From assembly GCF_018100925.1 (NCBI RefSeq), contig NZ_JAGJEH010000015.1, positions 1 through 64,000 of the forward strand: 64,000 nt of DNA. The letters run 5' to 3'. Below, in pieces: positions 7,094-15,539 of the stretch. Under the pieces are notes generated by a model. The model was not told the origin of the DNA. It was given only the letters and a program-made list of their open reading frames with translations, and did no database searches. The position numbers and the translations under genes were made by a program. Position 1 is the stretch's first letter. Each line of letters opens with the position of its first letter. Source of the DNA: Pseudoalteromonas luteoviolacea (GTDB lineage: Bacteria; Pseudomonadota; Gammaproteobacteria; Enterobacterales; Alteromonadaceae).

Positions 7094-8038
7094 ATGAAAG
7101 CATTGATGTTGAGTTTAGCCATGTTCCCTCTGGTAACCTTGGCTGGTGAAAAAATTGATAAAGAAATCGAAATCCCAACGGATGGTAAAGTTTTTATAGA
7201 AAACCAACGTGGTAACGTAGAGATACTCACTTGGGACAAAGCAGCATTCAAAGTCGTCGGAGAGCTTGATGACAATGCAAAGGGCTATAAATTAGATACC
7301 AAAGGCAGCAAAACTAGATTTATCGTCAAAATGCCGTCCAACTCACGAGGCTGGGGACGTAAGCATGAGGGTTCTGAACTAAAAATTTATATGCCAAAGC
7401 AAAGTGAGCTGGTATTTGAAGGTGTACAAGTTGATGTTGAAGCTTCCAAATTGTTAGCTGGTGCGTACATAAAGACAGTTAATGGTGACATTAAAGCTAC
7501 TCAAATTGCTGGGAAAGTACGTCTTGAGACTGTCAATGGGGATATCGATGGCAAGGAGTTAAACGGGCGCATTCGCTATGAAACCGTCAATGGTGATATT
7601 GAAGATGTGGGCTCCAAGGGTAAAATTAGGTTCAATGCGGTGAATGGCTCTATTGAGAGTAACACGCAGGCAACTGAGATCCGGTTAGAAAATGTGAATG
7701 GTGAGGTTGAGTTTGACATTGCAAAATTGCAAGAGTTGAGACTTAACACCGTCAACGGAGAAATTGAAGTGCGGGTAAAAGAGCTATTACCTAATGCACG
7801 TGTAAATCTTGAATCTGTAAGCGGGGACGCAGACCTTTACTTTCCTCGAGATATTTCTGCTAAGTTTGACATTGATGCACATGCTGGTGGCAAAATCACT
7901 AATGAGCTAAGTGGTGATAAGGTTCAAAAAGCAAAGTATGGCCCTTCGAGAGAGTTGCAATTCACAGTTGGCTCAGGCGATGCGGACATCGAAATAGATA
8001 CGGTGAGCGGCCGCATAGAATTGAAAAAAGTACACTAA
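7094..8038 (+). CDS. DUF4097-family beta-strand repeat envelope protein
   Basis: A 314-residue exported protein with a signal peptide (MKALMLSLAMFPLVTLAG, cleavage probably after Ala). From about residue 128 to 225 it carries a tandem repeat of about 17-22 residues with the core V-N-G-D/E/S-I/V: TVNGDI, TVNGDI, TVNGDI, AVNGSI, NVNGEV, TVNGEI, then a related SVSGDA. This is the DUF4097/DUF4098 pattern, thought to form a right-handed beta solenoid; the biochemical role of the family is unknown. ATG 7094 with AGGAGAAG upstream is preferred over an in-frame ATG at 7046 inside the previous gene, since only the shorter form starts with a signal peptide. Third gene of the sigma operon, closed by a strong terminator. 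Confidence 0.8.
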   Translation: MKALMLSLAMFPLVTLAGEKIDKEIEIPTDGKVFIENQRGNVEILTWDKAAFKVVGELDDNAKGYKLDTKGSKTRFIVKMPSNSRGWGRKHEGSELKIYMPKQSELVFEGVQVDVEASKLLAGAYIKTVNGDIKATQIAGKVRLETVNGDIDGKELNGRIRYETVNGDIEDVGSKGKIRFNAVNGSIESNTQATEIRLENVNGEVEFDIAKLQELRLNTVNGEIEVRVKELLPNARVNLESVSGDADLYFPRDISAKFDIDAHAGGKITNELSGDKVQKAKYGPSRELQFTVGSGDADIEIDTVSGRIELKKVH

Positions 8039-8041
8039 ACT

Positions 8042-8075
8042 AACTAAGCCCAATTTCGATTGGGCTTAGTTTTTG
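8042..8075 (+). terminator. Rho-independent terminator after DUF4097 gene
   Basis: AACTAAGCCCAAT (8042-8054) pairs perfectly with ATTGGGCTTAGTT (8059-8071) around a stable TTCG tetraloop, with T's continuing to 8074. It ends the sigma-factor operon and lies upstream of the dnaB start. Confidence 0.95.
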
Positions 8076-8167
8076 CGTTTTACACTGCACGTCTAAGCTT
8101 ATCAGCATTCAGTTTTGCAAGATTTAAGGTTACAATAACAAATCCACTCATTTGTTTTTGTCGTAAT

Positions 8168-9547
8168 ATGGCCAAACCTGATCAACAAGTCGATACACTA
8201 AAAGTTCCACCGCACTCCATTGAAGCAGAGCAATCTGTACTGGGAGGCTTGATGCTTGATAACCAAGCGTTTGACCGGGTTGCCGAACTAGTTGTTGCAC
8301 AAGACTTTTACACTCGTACGCATAAACTGATCTTTGAAGCCATGACTAAACTCGTCGAGCTTGGTCAGCCAATTGATCTTATTACCATTTCTGAAAACCT
8401 AGAAAAGAATAATCAATTAGACTCCATTGGTGGGTTTGCATATCTGGCGGAGATTGCTAAAAACACCCCAAGTGCAGCTAACATAGATGCATATGCCAGT
8501 ATTGTGCGCGAGCGCGCTGTTGTACGAGAGATGATCTCGGTTGCAAACGAAATCGCCGAAGCAGGCTTTAACCCTGAGGGACGTACAAGCCACGATTTGC
8601 TGGATTTGGCTGAAAGTAAAGTTTTCAAGATTGCCGAGCAGCGCAGCAAAAGTACTGAAGGTCCGCAAAATATTCATAGTATTTTAGAGAAGACCATAGA
8701 TAAGATAGAAGAGCTCTATCAGTCACCGCAAGATGGTGTAACAGGGGTTAGCTCTGGTTACTCAGATCTCGATCAAATGACCGCGGGTTTACAGCCTTCT
8801 GATTTGATCATTGTTGCGGCACGTCCATCTATGGGTAAAACAACATTTGCGATGAACTTGGCAGAACACGCGGCAATGACGCAGGACAAGCCAGTTCTAA
8901 TTTACTCTCTAGAGATGCCGTCAGAGCAGATCATGATGAGGATGTTGGCATCACTTGGCCGTATTAACCAGACTAAGGTGAGAACAGGTCAGTTAGACGA
9001 CGATGATTGGGCGCGACTGTCTTCAACCATGGGGTTACTAATGGAAAAGGGGCAAATGTATATCGATGATGCGTCAGGTTTGACGCCGACCGATGTGCGT
9101 TCGCGAGCACGTCGAATTGCCCGTGACCACGGTGGGATCAGCATGATCATGGTCGACTATTTGCAGTTAATGCGTGTTCCTAGTTTGTCAGACAACCGTA
9201 CTTTGGAGATAGCCGAGATATCCCGCTCGTTAAAAGCGCTTGCTAAAGAACTTGAGTGTCCAGTTATTGCGCTGTCCCAGCTTAACCGTACGCTAGAGCA
9301 ACGTGCCGACAAACGTCCCGTCAACTCGGATCTAAGGGAATCGGGCTCGATTGAGCAGGATGCTGACTTGATTATGTTTATTTATCGTGATGAAGTTTAT
9401 AACGATGACAGCCCTGACAAAGGCACCGCTGAAATTATCATAGGTAAACAGCGTAACGGTCCAATTGGTAAGGTTAGGTTAACCTTCCAAGGCCAATACT
9501 CTCGTTTTGATAATTATGCTGGGCCAGCACTAGATGATGAGTACTAA
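8168..9547 (+). CDS. dnaB: Replicative DNA helicase DnaB
   Basis: DnaB is the hexameric 5'-3' helicase that unwinds DNA at the replication fork. The 459-residue product has the N-terminal primase-interaction domain (about 15-120, starting P-P-H-S-I-E-A-E-Q-S-V-L-G-G), a linker, and a RecA-type ATPase domain with Walker A A-R-P-S-M-G-K-T-T, Walker B V-D-Y-L-Q-L-M and the arginine-rich S-R-S-L-K-A-L-A-K-E segment. ATG 8168 gives the conserved MAKPDQQ start. A longer frame reaching back to 8060 starts inside the terminator hairpin and is rejected. No intein is present. alr follows 26 bases downstream, a common neighbour in this group. Confidence 0.98.
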   Translation: MAKPDQQVDTLKVPPHSIEAEQSVLGGLMLDNQAFDRVAELVVAQDFYTRTHKLIFEAMTKLVELGQPIDLITISENLEKNNQLDSIGGFAYLAEIAKNTPSAANIDAYASIVRERAVVREMISVANEIAEAGFNPEGRTSHDLLDLAESKVFKIAEQRSKSTEGPQNIHSILEKTIDKIEELYQSPQDGVTGVSSGYSDLDQMTAGLQPSDLIIVAARPSMGKTTFAMNLAEHAAMTQDKPVLIYSLEMPSEQIMMRMLASLGRINQTKVRTGQLDDDDWARLSSTMGLLMEKGQMYIDDASGLTPTDVRSRARRIARDHGGISMIMVDYLQLMRVPSLSDNRTLEIAEISRSLKALAKELECPVIALSQLNRTLEQRADKRPVNSDLRESGSIEQDADLIMFIYRDEVYNDDSPDKGTAEIIIGKQRNGPIGKVRLTFQGQYSRFDNYAGPALDDEY

Positions 9548-9573
9548 GCCCAAATAGATAAGGGTCCCTGTGA

Positions 9574-10659
9574 ATGCGGTTAGCCACAGCAGAAATTAAT
9601 ATACCAGCACTGCGTTATAACTTAGCTAGAGTAAAAGAGATTGCACCTAGCTCAAAAGTAATGGCGGTGCTAAAAGCCAATGCATATGGTCACGGTTTGG
9701 TCAAAATTGCGCAATGTTTATCGGATGCTGATGCATTTGCAGTTGCGCGTATCGACGAGGCTTTGGCATTGCGTGCAGGGGGACTGACAAAACCCATCAT
9801 TTTGTTGGAAGGTTTTTTCGATCCCAGCGACTTGCCTATTTTGCTCGCCAATAACTTTGAAACAGTCGTTCATGATGAAAGCCAGTTACTTGCAATTGAG
9901 CAGAGCAACTTAGAGATGCCAATATCTGTATGGCTGAAAGTTGATACTGGCATGCATAGGCTGGGCATTGAGCCCGAACAATTTGATGATTTTTATCAGC
10001 GTTTAAAACAATGTCCAAACGTAAAGCCTGCGGTAAATTTAATGACCCATTTTCCATGCGCAGATGACGTCAGTAATGACTTTACCCAAGTCCAAATAGA
10101 TTTGTTTGCGTCATTGGTGTCAGAGCGACGTGAAGCGTTGTGTTTAGCGAATTCAGCTGGCGTAATTGGTTGGCCTGATGCACATTTTGATTGGGTTAGA
10201 TCAGGATTGATGCTTTATGGCGTATCTCCAATGTTGGATCAGGTTGGAGTGGATCACCAACTAAAGCCTGTGATGCGACTAAAAACACGGGTGATAGCTA
10301 TCAAACAAGTGACTGTAGGTGATCGCGTTGGCTATGGAGGGCGATGGCAATGCCAAAAAGCAACCACTTTGGCTGTTGTTGCTATGGGTTACGGTGATGG
10401 TTACCCGCGACATGCTAGACAAGGCACGCCTGTAGTCATTAAAGGCAAGCGATATGGCATAGTGGGTAGTGTATCGATGGACATGATCAGTGTTGATGTT
10501 GGTGAAAACGCTGCGCATATTCAAGTCGGAGATGAAGTTGAAATGTGGGGACCAACTTTGCCTGTCGAAGAGGTTGCGAGCTGTGCTGATACCATTCCTT
10601 ATGAATTGCTGTGCAATGTCACGCCACGCGTAAGCTATGAGTACTGCAATGATGAGTGA
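9574..10659 (+). CDS. alr: Alanine racemase
   Basis: A PLP enzyme interconverting L- and D-alanine for peptidoglycan. The 361-residue product has the PLP lysine in A-V-L-K-A-N-A-Y-G-H-G (Lys34), the Fold-III barrel, and the second catalytic residue, the tyrosine in R-V-G-Y-G-G-R-W in the C-terminal domain. S-V-S-M-D-M-I is also conserved. The ATG at 9574 follows AAGGGTCCC; a GTG one codon upstream (9571) is an alternative. It is probably cotranscribed with dnaB. Confidence 0.97.
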   Translation: MRLATAEINIPALRYNLARVKEIAPSSKVMAVLKANAYGHGLVKIAQCLSDADAFAVARIDEALALRAGGLTKPIILLEGFFDPSDLPILLANNFETVVHDESQLLAIEQSNLEMPISVWLKVDTGMHRLGIEPEQFDDFYQRLKQCPNVKPAVNLMTHFPCADDVSNDFTQVQIDLFASLVSERREALCLANSAGVIGWPDAHFDWVRSGLMLYGVSPMLDQVGVDHQLKPVMRLKTRVIAIKQVTVGDRVGYGGRWQCQKATTLAVVAMGYGDGYPRHARQGTPVVIKGKRYGIVGSVSMDMISVDVGENAAHIQVGDEVEMWGPTLPVEEVASCADTIPYELLCNVTPRVSYEYCNDE

Positions 10660-10672
10660 GTATTTCTCACTC
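10654..10672. terminator. Small hairpin spanning convergent stops of alr and yjbQ
   Basis: GAGTGAG (10654-10660) pairs with CTCACTC (10666-10672) around TATTT. The two arms contain the stop codons of both convergent genes. There is no clear T-run on either strand, so termination is only inferred from position. Confidence 0.4.
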
Positions 10673-11098
10673 TAATAGCTGTCCTTGCAATGTCGCTACG
10701 ATGTTTCGAGGACCACCTTGATCTCTATGCTCACCCAAATATATGCCTTGCCAAGTACCAAGCTTTAACTGTCCTTGATAAATAGGGATGGTGACTTCAC
10801 ACCCCAATGTACTCGACTTTATGTGAGCTGGCATGTCATCGTCTCCTTCATAGTCATGACGATAATAATGCTGATTTTGTGGCACAAAGTGATTGAAATG
10901 ACTCTCCATGTCCATGCGTACGGTTGGATCGGCATTTTCATTGATCGTCAGGCTAGCCGACGTATGTTGAATAAATAAGTGAAGCAAGCCGACTTTGTAA
11001 TAGCTCAGCTGAGGTAGATGGGCCAAAAGCTCATCGTCAATGAGGTGAAAGCCTCGAGGGCGAGGCTTCAGCATGATCACAGATTGGTGCCAACTCAT
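10667..11098 (-). CDS. yjbQ: YjbQ/UPF0047 family protein
   Basis: A 143-residue protein of the YjbQ (UPF0047) family, small trimeric proteins with a conserved metal-like site; E. coli YjbQ shows weak thiamine-phosphate synthase activity, and its physiological role is unclear. Visible hallmarks are H-T-S-A-S-L-T-I-N-E-N-A-D, D-M-E-S-H-F and the C-terminal L-G-T-W-Q-G-I-Y-L-G-E-H-R-D-x-G-G-P-R. It overlaps the upstream cheX gene by four bases (ATGA), so the two are probably one transcript. It converges on alr with a 7-base gap. Confidence 0.9.
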   Translation of the reverse strand: MSWHQSVIMLKPRPRGFHLIDDELLAHLPQLSYYKVGLLHLFIQHTSASLTINENADPTVRMDMESHFNHFVPQNQHYYRHDYEGDDDMPAHIKSSTLGCEVTIPIYQGQLKLGTWQGIYLGEHRDQGGPRNIVATLQGQLLE

Positions 11099-11562
11099 AG
11101 TTTGTCGAAGCTGACCTCAATATTTGCATTACCATCCTCAGATGTGAATGGCATAATTATTTTAGCACCTTCACACTTATGCGTAATGGTATGACCAGGT
11201 CCAGATACAACTAAAGGTGTAGCCATGTCGAAGTCATACCCCTTTTCACCAAGTAGATTTTTTGCCCCACCGGTGACCATATTGGTGATTTCTCCAACCA
11301 TGTCAGTGACTTCTTCATTTATCTTTTCAGGTCTTTCACCTAGCATTCGCTCCATAATCGCGAGGGCAAGGCTTTCATCAAAGGTAATTGAAAAAGAGCC
11401 TTTGGTTTGTGGGCCAACCATACCGATTAGCCCAGATACATCTCCACGGGCGACTTCATCTTTTTTTATCTTAGGCTTGCCGGGCGTTAGCTCCGTTTGC
11501 GCCATTGTCGCTAATACATTTATTAGTGAAGATAAAAAAGGGTTGATGAACTCAACATTCAT
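11095..11562 (-). CDS. cheX: CheX-family chemotaxis phosphatase
   Basis: CheX proteins dephosphorylate CheY-P. The 155-residue product begins M-N-V-E-F-I-N-P-F-L-S-S and has the family's central helix with E-x-x-x-E-I-T-N-M-V-T-G-G-A-K (about residues 83-100), matching the catalytic E-x-x-N helix of CheX/CheC proteins. The N-terminal P-G-K-P-K-I-K-K loop and G-D-V-S-G-L-I-G strand also fit. It stands alone from other chemotaxis genes, as often in marine gammaproteobacteria, and is followed by yjbQ with a 4-base overlap. Confidence 0.88.
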   Translation of the reverse strand: MNVEFINPFLSSLINVLATMAQTELTPGKPKIKKDEVARGDVSGLIGMVGPQTKGSFSITFDESLALAIMERMLGERPEKINEEVTDMVGEITNMVTGGAKNLLGEKGYDFDMATPLVVSGPGHTITHKCEGAKIIMPFTSEDGNANIEVSFDKL

Positions 11563-11633
11563 ATTATAGGTCCCTTGTTTTATTCATTATTGCAGACATT
11601 AGTTTAAGTGTAGTGGCTTTTTTTACGGCTGCA

Positions 11634-12068
11634 CTACTGTTGGCACTTTTCACAAAGCCCATGTGCTTCGATAGTTTGTGCTTTTACTTTAAAGCCTTTT
11701 TCTGCTGATAAATTGTTTAACTCATGAGAAATGGCAGTTGAGTGCAACTCTTGAACATGCCCACAGCTATCACATATCAGCAGCTGTACAGGGTGGATAT
11801 GATCAAAATGGTGACACAACATAAATGAGTTGGTGCTTTCGATTTTATGGATGAAACCTAGCTCAGCCAAAAAGTCTAGCGCACGGTAAACCGTTGCGGG
11901 TTTGGCACTGCTCTCTGTTAATTTCAGTTCTTCTAACAAGTCATAAGCGCCAACACCACCTTGCTTAGTTGCAAGCAGGCGAAATACCTTTTCTCTAATA
12001 GGTGTAAAACGCGCCCCGCGATTGTCACAGACCTGCTTTGCTTTGGAAACTAGTAGTTCTATATTCAT
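11634..12068 (-). CDS. zur: Fur-family regulator, probably Zur
   Basis: A 144-residue Fur-family metalloregulator. The N-terminal winged helix (about 1-85) has R-F-T-P-I-R and K-P-A-T-V-Y-R-A-L-D-F-L. The C-terminal dimer domain has H-H-F-D-H-I-H-P-V-Q-L-L-I-C-D-S-C-G (first Cys pair) and a terminal C-E-K-C (second pair), i.e. the structural zinc site. Length, the Y-R-A-L-D-F-L-x-E-x-G-F-I-H-K segment and the C-terminal CxxC resemble Zur (zinc uptake repressor) more than Fur. It is monocistronic here; no znuABC genes lie near, so the zinc role is by sequence resemblance only. Confidence 0.85.
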   Translation of the reverse strand: MNIELLVSKAKQVCDNRGARFTPIREKVFRLLATKQGGVGAYDLLEELKLTESSAKPATVYRALDFLAELGFIHKIESTNSFMLCHHFDHIHPVQLLICDSCGHVQELHSTAISHELNNLSAEKGFKVKAQTIEAHGLCEKCQQ

Positions 12069-12111
12069 ATTCTAAATCCTTACACTACTTCTCAATACTA
12101 ACATATTCATT

Positions 12112-14598
12112 TTAATAGTCTTGTATCGACAAGGATTTATTCTCAATATTCAAAGGTTGGTGTGCATATTGCGCTAACCACGCTTCAAAATCAATTTTTG
12201 CCATGGGTTTACCCAAAAAGTAGCCTTGGCCTAAATCACATCCAAGGGCTGCTAAAACATCTAATTGTAGTTGGGTTTCGATACCTTCGGCGATAACTTT
12301 TATACCTAAATTATGGGCCATAGTGATAATGGTATGAACTAATTGTCTGACTTGCTCACTGGTGTGCATATCGAAAATAAAGCTTTGATCGATTTTGACA
12401 ACATCAAAAGGGTACAAGCGTAGATAGTTTAAAGAGGAGTACCCAGTACCAAAGTCATCCATTGAAACGAGGACGCCTAGTTGGTGAAACTCGAATAAAG
12501 CATCTTTAACCAAGGCGTCCCCTGTCAGCAGGACGCCTTCGGTAATTTCTAATTCGAGCAATTGTGTATCAATCTGGTACTTATTAATCATACGACTAAT
12601 AGAGTTTACAAGGTTGGGATCTTTAAACTGCCTAGGTGAGAGATTAACAGCAATACGGTATGGTTGAGGATGGAAATCCCGCAACTCACAAATTTGTTGC
12701 ATTGCCTGATCCAGCACAAATTCACCTAGTTCAATGATATAACCTGTCTGTTCAGCCAATGGGATAAACTCAGCTGGCGAAACCCACCCAAGCTCAGCAT
12801 TGTACCAACGCAATAACGCTTCAGCACCGACAACAAAACGGCTGGATAAATCATATTGAGGTTGAAAATAGACTTCAAATTCTTGATTGGCCAAAGCGCT
12901 GCGCATACTATCTTCGAGTTTGAGACGGCGGTTTAGATCTTGACTCATACTTTCAGTGAAGAATGAAAAGGTATTTCGGCCCATGTGTTTGGCACTGTAC
13001 ATAGCAGAGTCAGCCTTTCTTAAAAGCTCATTTGGGGAGTCTGCATCATCTGGAAAAACAGCGACACCTAAACTTAAGGAAATGGTAAAGGCGCGTTCGT
13101 CAATCTCAAATGGTGAACGGAAAAGCTGAACCAATTTAGTCGCAATAGCGGTTATGTCATGATGTGTCTGGATGTCTCCCAGTAAAATAATGAACTCATC
13201 TCCACCAAGGCGTGCAACCGTATCATGTTTACGCAGTGCGCCCTTTAACACGGAAGCTGAATGAACAAGTACTTTGTCTCCAACTTCATGACCCATTGAG
13301 TCATTGACCTTTTTAAAATCGTCTAAGTCAATGAAGCCGACTGCAATAAGTTGCTGGTTTCGTTTGGCTTCATGGATCATCTGCTGGAGTCTATCAAGCG
13401 CTAAAAAGCGATTAGGTAAGTTGGTCAGAGTATCGTAAAAAGCATGTTTAAGTATCACTTCTTCTTGGCGTTTTTTGTCTGTGATATCACGTACTGCAAT
13501 GACGAGTTTGTCCGATTGAGGAATTGCGTTCAGCCGCGCTTCAAAGTGCTTTGTACTGCCCGTATTGTCCAGTTTATACTCGATTTGTGTAAGTTGGCTA
13601 CTCTGCTCAATGGTTGAGATTGCTTTGGCAAAATGCTTGGCAGCATGCGATGGTAAAATATCAACTAGTTGCTGCCCTACAAATTGTTTTTCTGGTACAG
13701 GCAGATTATCGTCCCGACCATAATGACACTCTAAGATTTTGCTTTGTTTATCGATGATAAAAAAGATATCAGGCAGTGCTGAAAATATACCCTGCAATAC
13801 GCTGTGCCTATCAAGCGCATTTTGTTCCGCGAGTTTTTGCCGTTTAAAACCGATATCTAATGTATGTGCAGCACGCGCAAGGTTATTAGCTAGATGTTTT
13901 AGTTCGCCATCTCCCTTAATTTGATGTTCGGCAATGAACTCAAAATCACTCAGTTTGTTGCTGATCTGGGTGAGCTCAGATATAGGCCGATGAATAAAAT
14001 AATAGGTGACAAGCAAAGCCAAGACCGAAATAAAAACAATCGCGAAAATAATAAACCATGCATTGTGATTGTAATGGGTAAGCAGTAGTGAAAATGTCTC
14101 TGTGAGATCAAATTGACTGTAGATAAAATAAAGGTGATCAGAATCCGCATTACCTGTGTTTTGCTGTGGTGCTGAGAGCGCTTGGTAAGTAACTAGCATG
14201 TTTGTTTGCGAGTCGAAGAAATATCGGGGGGCTTTGGTCTTTTGCTGGTGGACTACTTGCGCAAGTTGAGGAAACAGTGTGTTAGCGCTTAAGCCAATTT
14301 GGCGTTTGTCAGTGCTATCACGCACAATAAGCTGTTTGTCAATAACGGCAACTGAGCGCAGTGAGTTTACTAATACACGGGGGTCACCAGTTGTGAAAAA
14401 TCCTGACGAGGTAGTACTGGTTGCTGTATTCGCTATGTTTGCGGTGATTTGTGTTGAAGCGTGTACAGTTTGCTCAATTATAAAATCTTTTTTAATTTGA
14501 TAGCTGAATACGATGAGCACAGAAGCAAACACTGCGGCTGAGATAGTCGAAAGGAGAGTTAACCAAACCTTTAGGTTGATTGAGTATGCTTTATCCAT
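12112..14598 (-). CDS. Membrane GGDEF-EAL cyclic-di-GMP protein with PAS domain
   Basis: An 828-residue inner-membrane signalling protein. In order: first membrane segment (about 9-32), periplasmic sensing region (about 33-155), second membrane segment (about 160-182), HAMP-like linker, PAS domain (about 255-370), GGDEF domain with intact R-L-G-G-D-E-F, and EAL domain with E-A-L-L-R-W, the D-F-G-T-G-Y-S-S-L loop and V-K-I-D-Q-S-F. Both catalytic motifs look intact, so it may make or degrade c-di-GMP. I prefer ATG 14598 (AAGGACTAG upstream; gives MDKAYSIN) to the upstream ATG 14652. It is transcribed away from the biosynthetic genes, sharing their upstream region; a regulatory link is only possible. 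Confidence 0.9.
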   Translation of the reverse strand: MDKAYSINLKVWLTLLSTISAAVFASVLIVFSYQIKKDFIIEQTVHASTQITANIANTATSTTSSGFFTTGDPRVLVNSLRSVAVIDKQLIVRDSTDKRQIGLSANTLFPQLAQVVHQQKTKAPRYFFDSQTNMLVTYQALSAPQQNTGNADSDHLYFIYSQFDLTETFSLLLTHYNHNAWFIIFAIVFISVLALLVTYYFIHRPISELTQISNKLSDFEFIAEHQIKGDGELKHLANNLARAAHTLDIGFKRQKLAEQNALDRHSVLQGIFSALPDIFFIIDKQSKILECHYGRDDNLPVPEKQFVGQQLVDILPSHAAKHFAKAISTIEQSSQLTQIEYKLDNTGSTKHFEARLNAIPQSDKLVIAVRDITDKKRQEEVILKHAFYDTLTNLPNRFLALDRLQQMIHEAKRNQQLIAVGFIDLDDFKKVNDSMGHEVGDKVLVHSASVLKGALRKHDTVARLGGDEFIILLGDIQTHHDITAIATKLVQLFRSPFEIDERAFTISLSLGVAVFPDDADSPNELLRKADSAMYSAKHMGRNTFSFFTESMSQDLNRRLKLEDSMRSALANQEFEVYFQPQYDLSSRFVVGAEALLRWYNAELGWVSPAEFIPLAEQTGYIIELGEFVLDQAMQQICELRDFHPQPYRIAVNLSPRQFKDPNLVNSISRMINKYQIDTQLLELEITEGVLLTGDALVKDALFEFHQLGVLVSMDDFGTGYSSLNYLRLYPFDVVKIDQSFIFDMHTSEQVRQLVHTIITMAHNLGIKVIAEGIETQLQLDVLAALGCDLGQGYFLGKPMAKIDFEAWLAQYAHQPLNIENKSLSIQDY

Positions 14599-15539
14599 TT
14601 CTAGTCCTTCAATACCGCGCACCTTGTTGGCAACAAACAGCCTGTGACTCAATAATTAATCCGTTAATGATGGCTGCTCGGGTTATTTATCAAACTCACT
14701 GGCTACAACCATAAGCTGCAAACACAACCTGATCATGCCAGTTTGTCGCAATCCTAGATTCAGTATAGTTTAATTCGAAAGATATCAATGGCCGATCTTT
14801 GTTTAAATAGCTGATAGATTGGCGTCGTTGCACCGTGGTAGGAACGTAGTTAGTAACAAAGCTAGTTTCTTTATCCGCACTTAGCCGTCAAATAGCTTTA
14901 ATACATCTCTGGTAGTCTGCTCATTCACATTGAGTTAAAGAATTAAAAAACGTACTTTTTCACACCGAGAGATACGGCTGTTATTCGTATAAAAGGGCGT
15001 ATCATATTAGCTGTGCGAATGCTTAATGCTCGATAAAGTATAGGGTTTACGCAGGGTTATATCTTGTTCATTTGTTAATTTTTAGTAATTTTGATTTATT
15101 TTTTTATTTTGTGTGATAGCATCTTTATGATAGTAATAAATTAATAAAGAATATTCTGAATTTTAGGTAATGAGTTTCGTTGTCTGGTTGTCTTGCCTGC
15201 ATGAGTAGCATTTTCTTTTATAAGTACTCAATATAAATCATTAGTTTATGATATTTGAGTGGTAGTAAAAGGTGTAGTCTATTAACTTAACTTGCAGTGT
15301 TTAGTGGTTAATTAACCTTCAAATATTTACGCGCCTTAGAGCGTTTACATAGATTATATTTAATCTGTGTAGCACCTCTCTCGGTTCGTTGTGAATTTTA
15401 AATTGATTAGTTTTTTTCAATTTTTGTGGTTAGAGCTAGGATTGCTGCAGCGGCCTTCATTGCATAAATATAAAAGCCTAAATTTGCGCCTAGCTCCTAA
15501 CTGAGAGATCACTTAATCACTCTTTTTTGTGGGCATGGC
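14599..15539. promoter_or_regulatory. Gene-free divergent upstream region of the NRPS locus
   Basis: About 940 bases, strongly AT-rich, with no plausible gene on either strand. It must carry the promoter of the giant operon. Visible structure: a perfect 10-base palindrome AGAATATTCT (15148-15157); a perfect 12-base palindrome GGTTAATTAACC (15306-15317); and a dyad with arms ACATAGATTA and TAATCTGTGT (15347-15370, one mismatch, 4-base spacer). These are candidate regulator sites. A weak promoter-like pair TTGCTG ... TAAATA with a 17-base spacer lies at about 15442-15470. No Fur box or lux box was recognised. The ribosome binding site for 15540 is poor (TGTGGG). Confidence 0.45.

Noticed and set aside
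8060..8167. N-terminal extension of DnaB
   Set aside because: It would start inside the terminator hairpin, adds sequence unlike DnaB, and the ATG at 8168 gives the conserved start.
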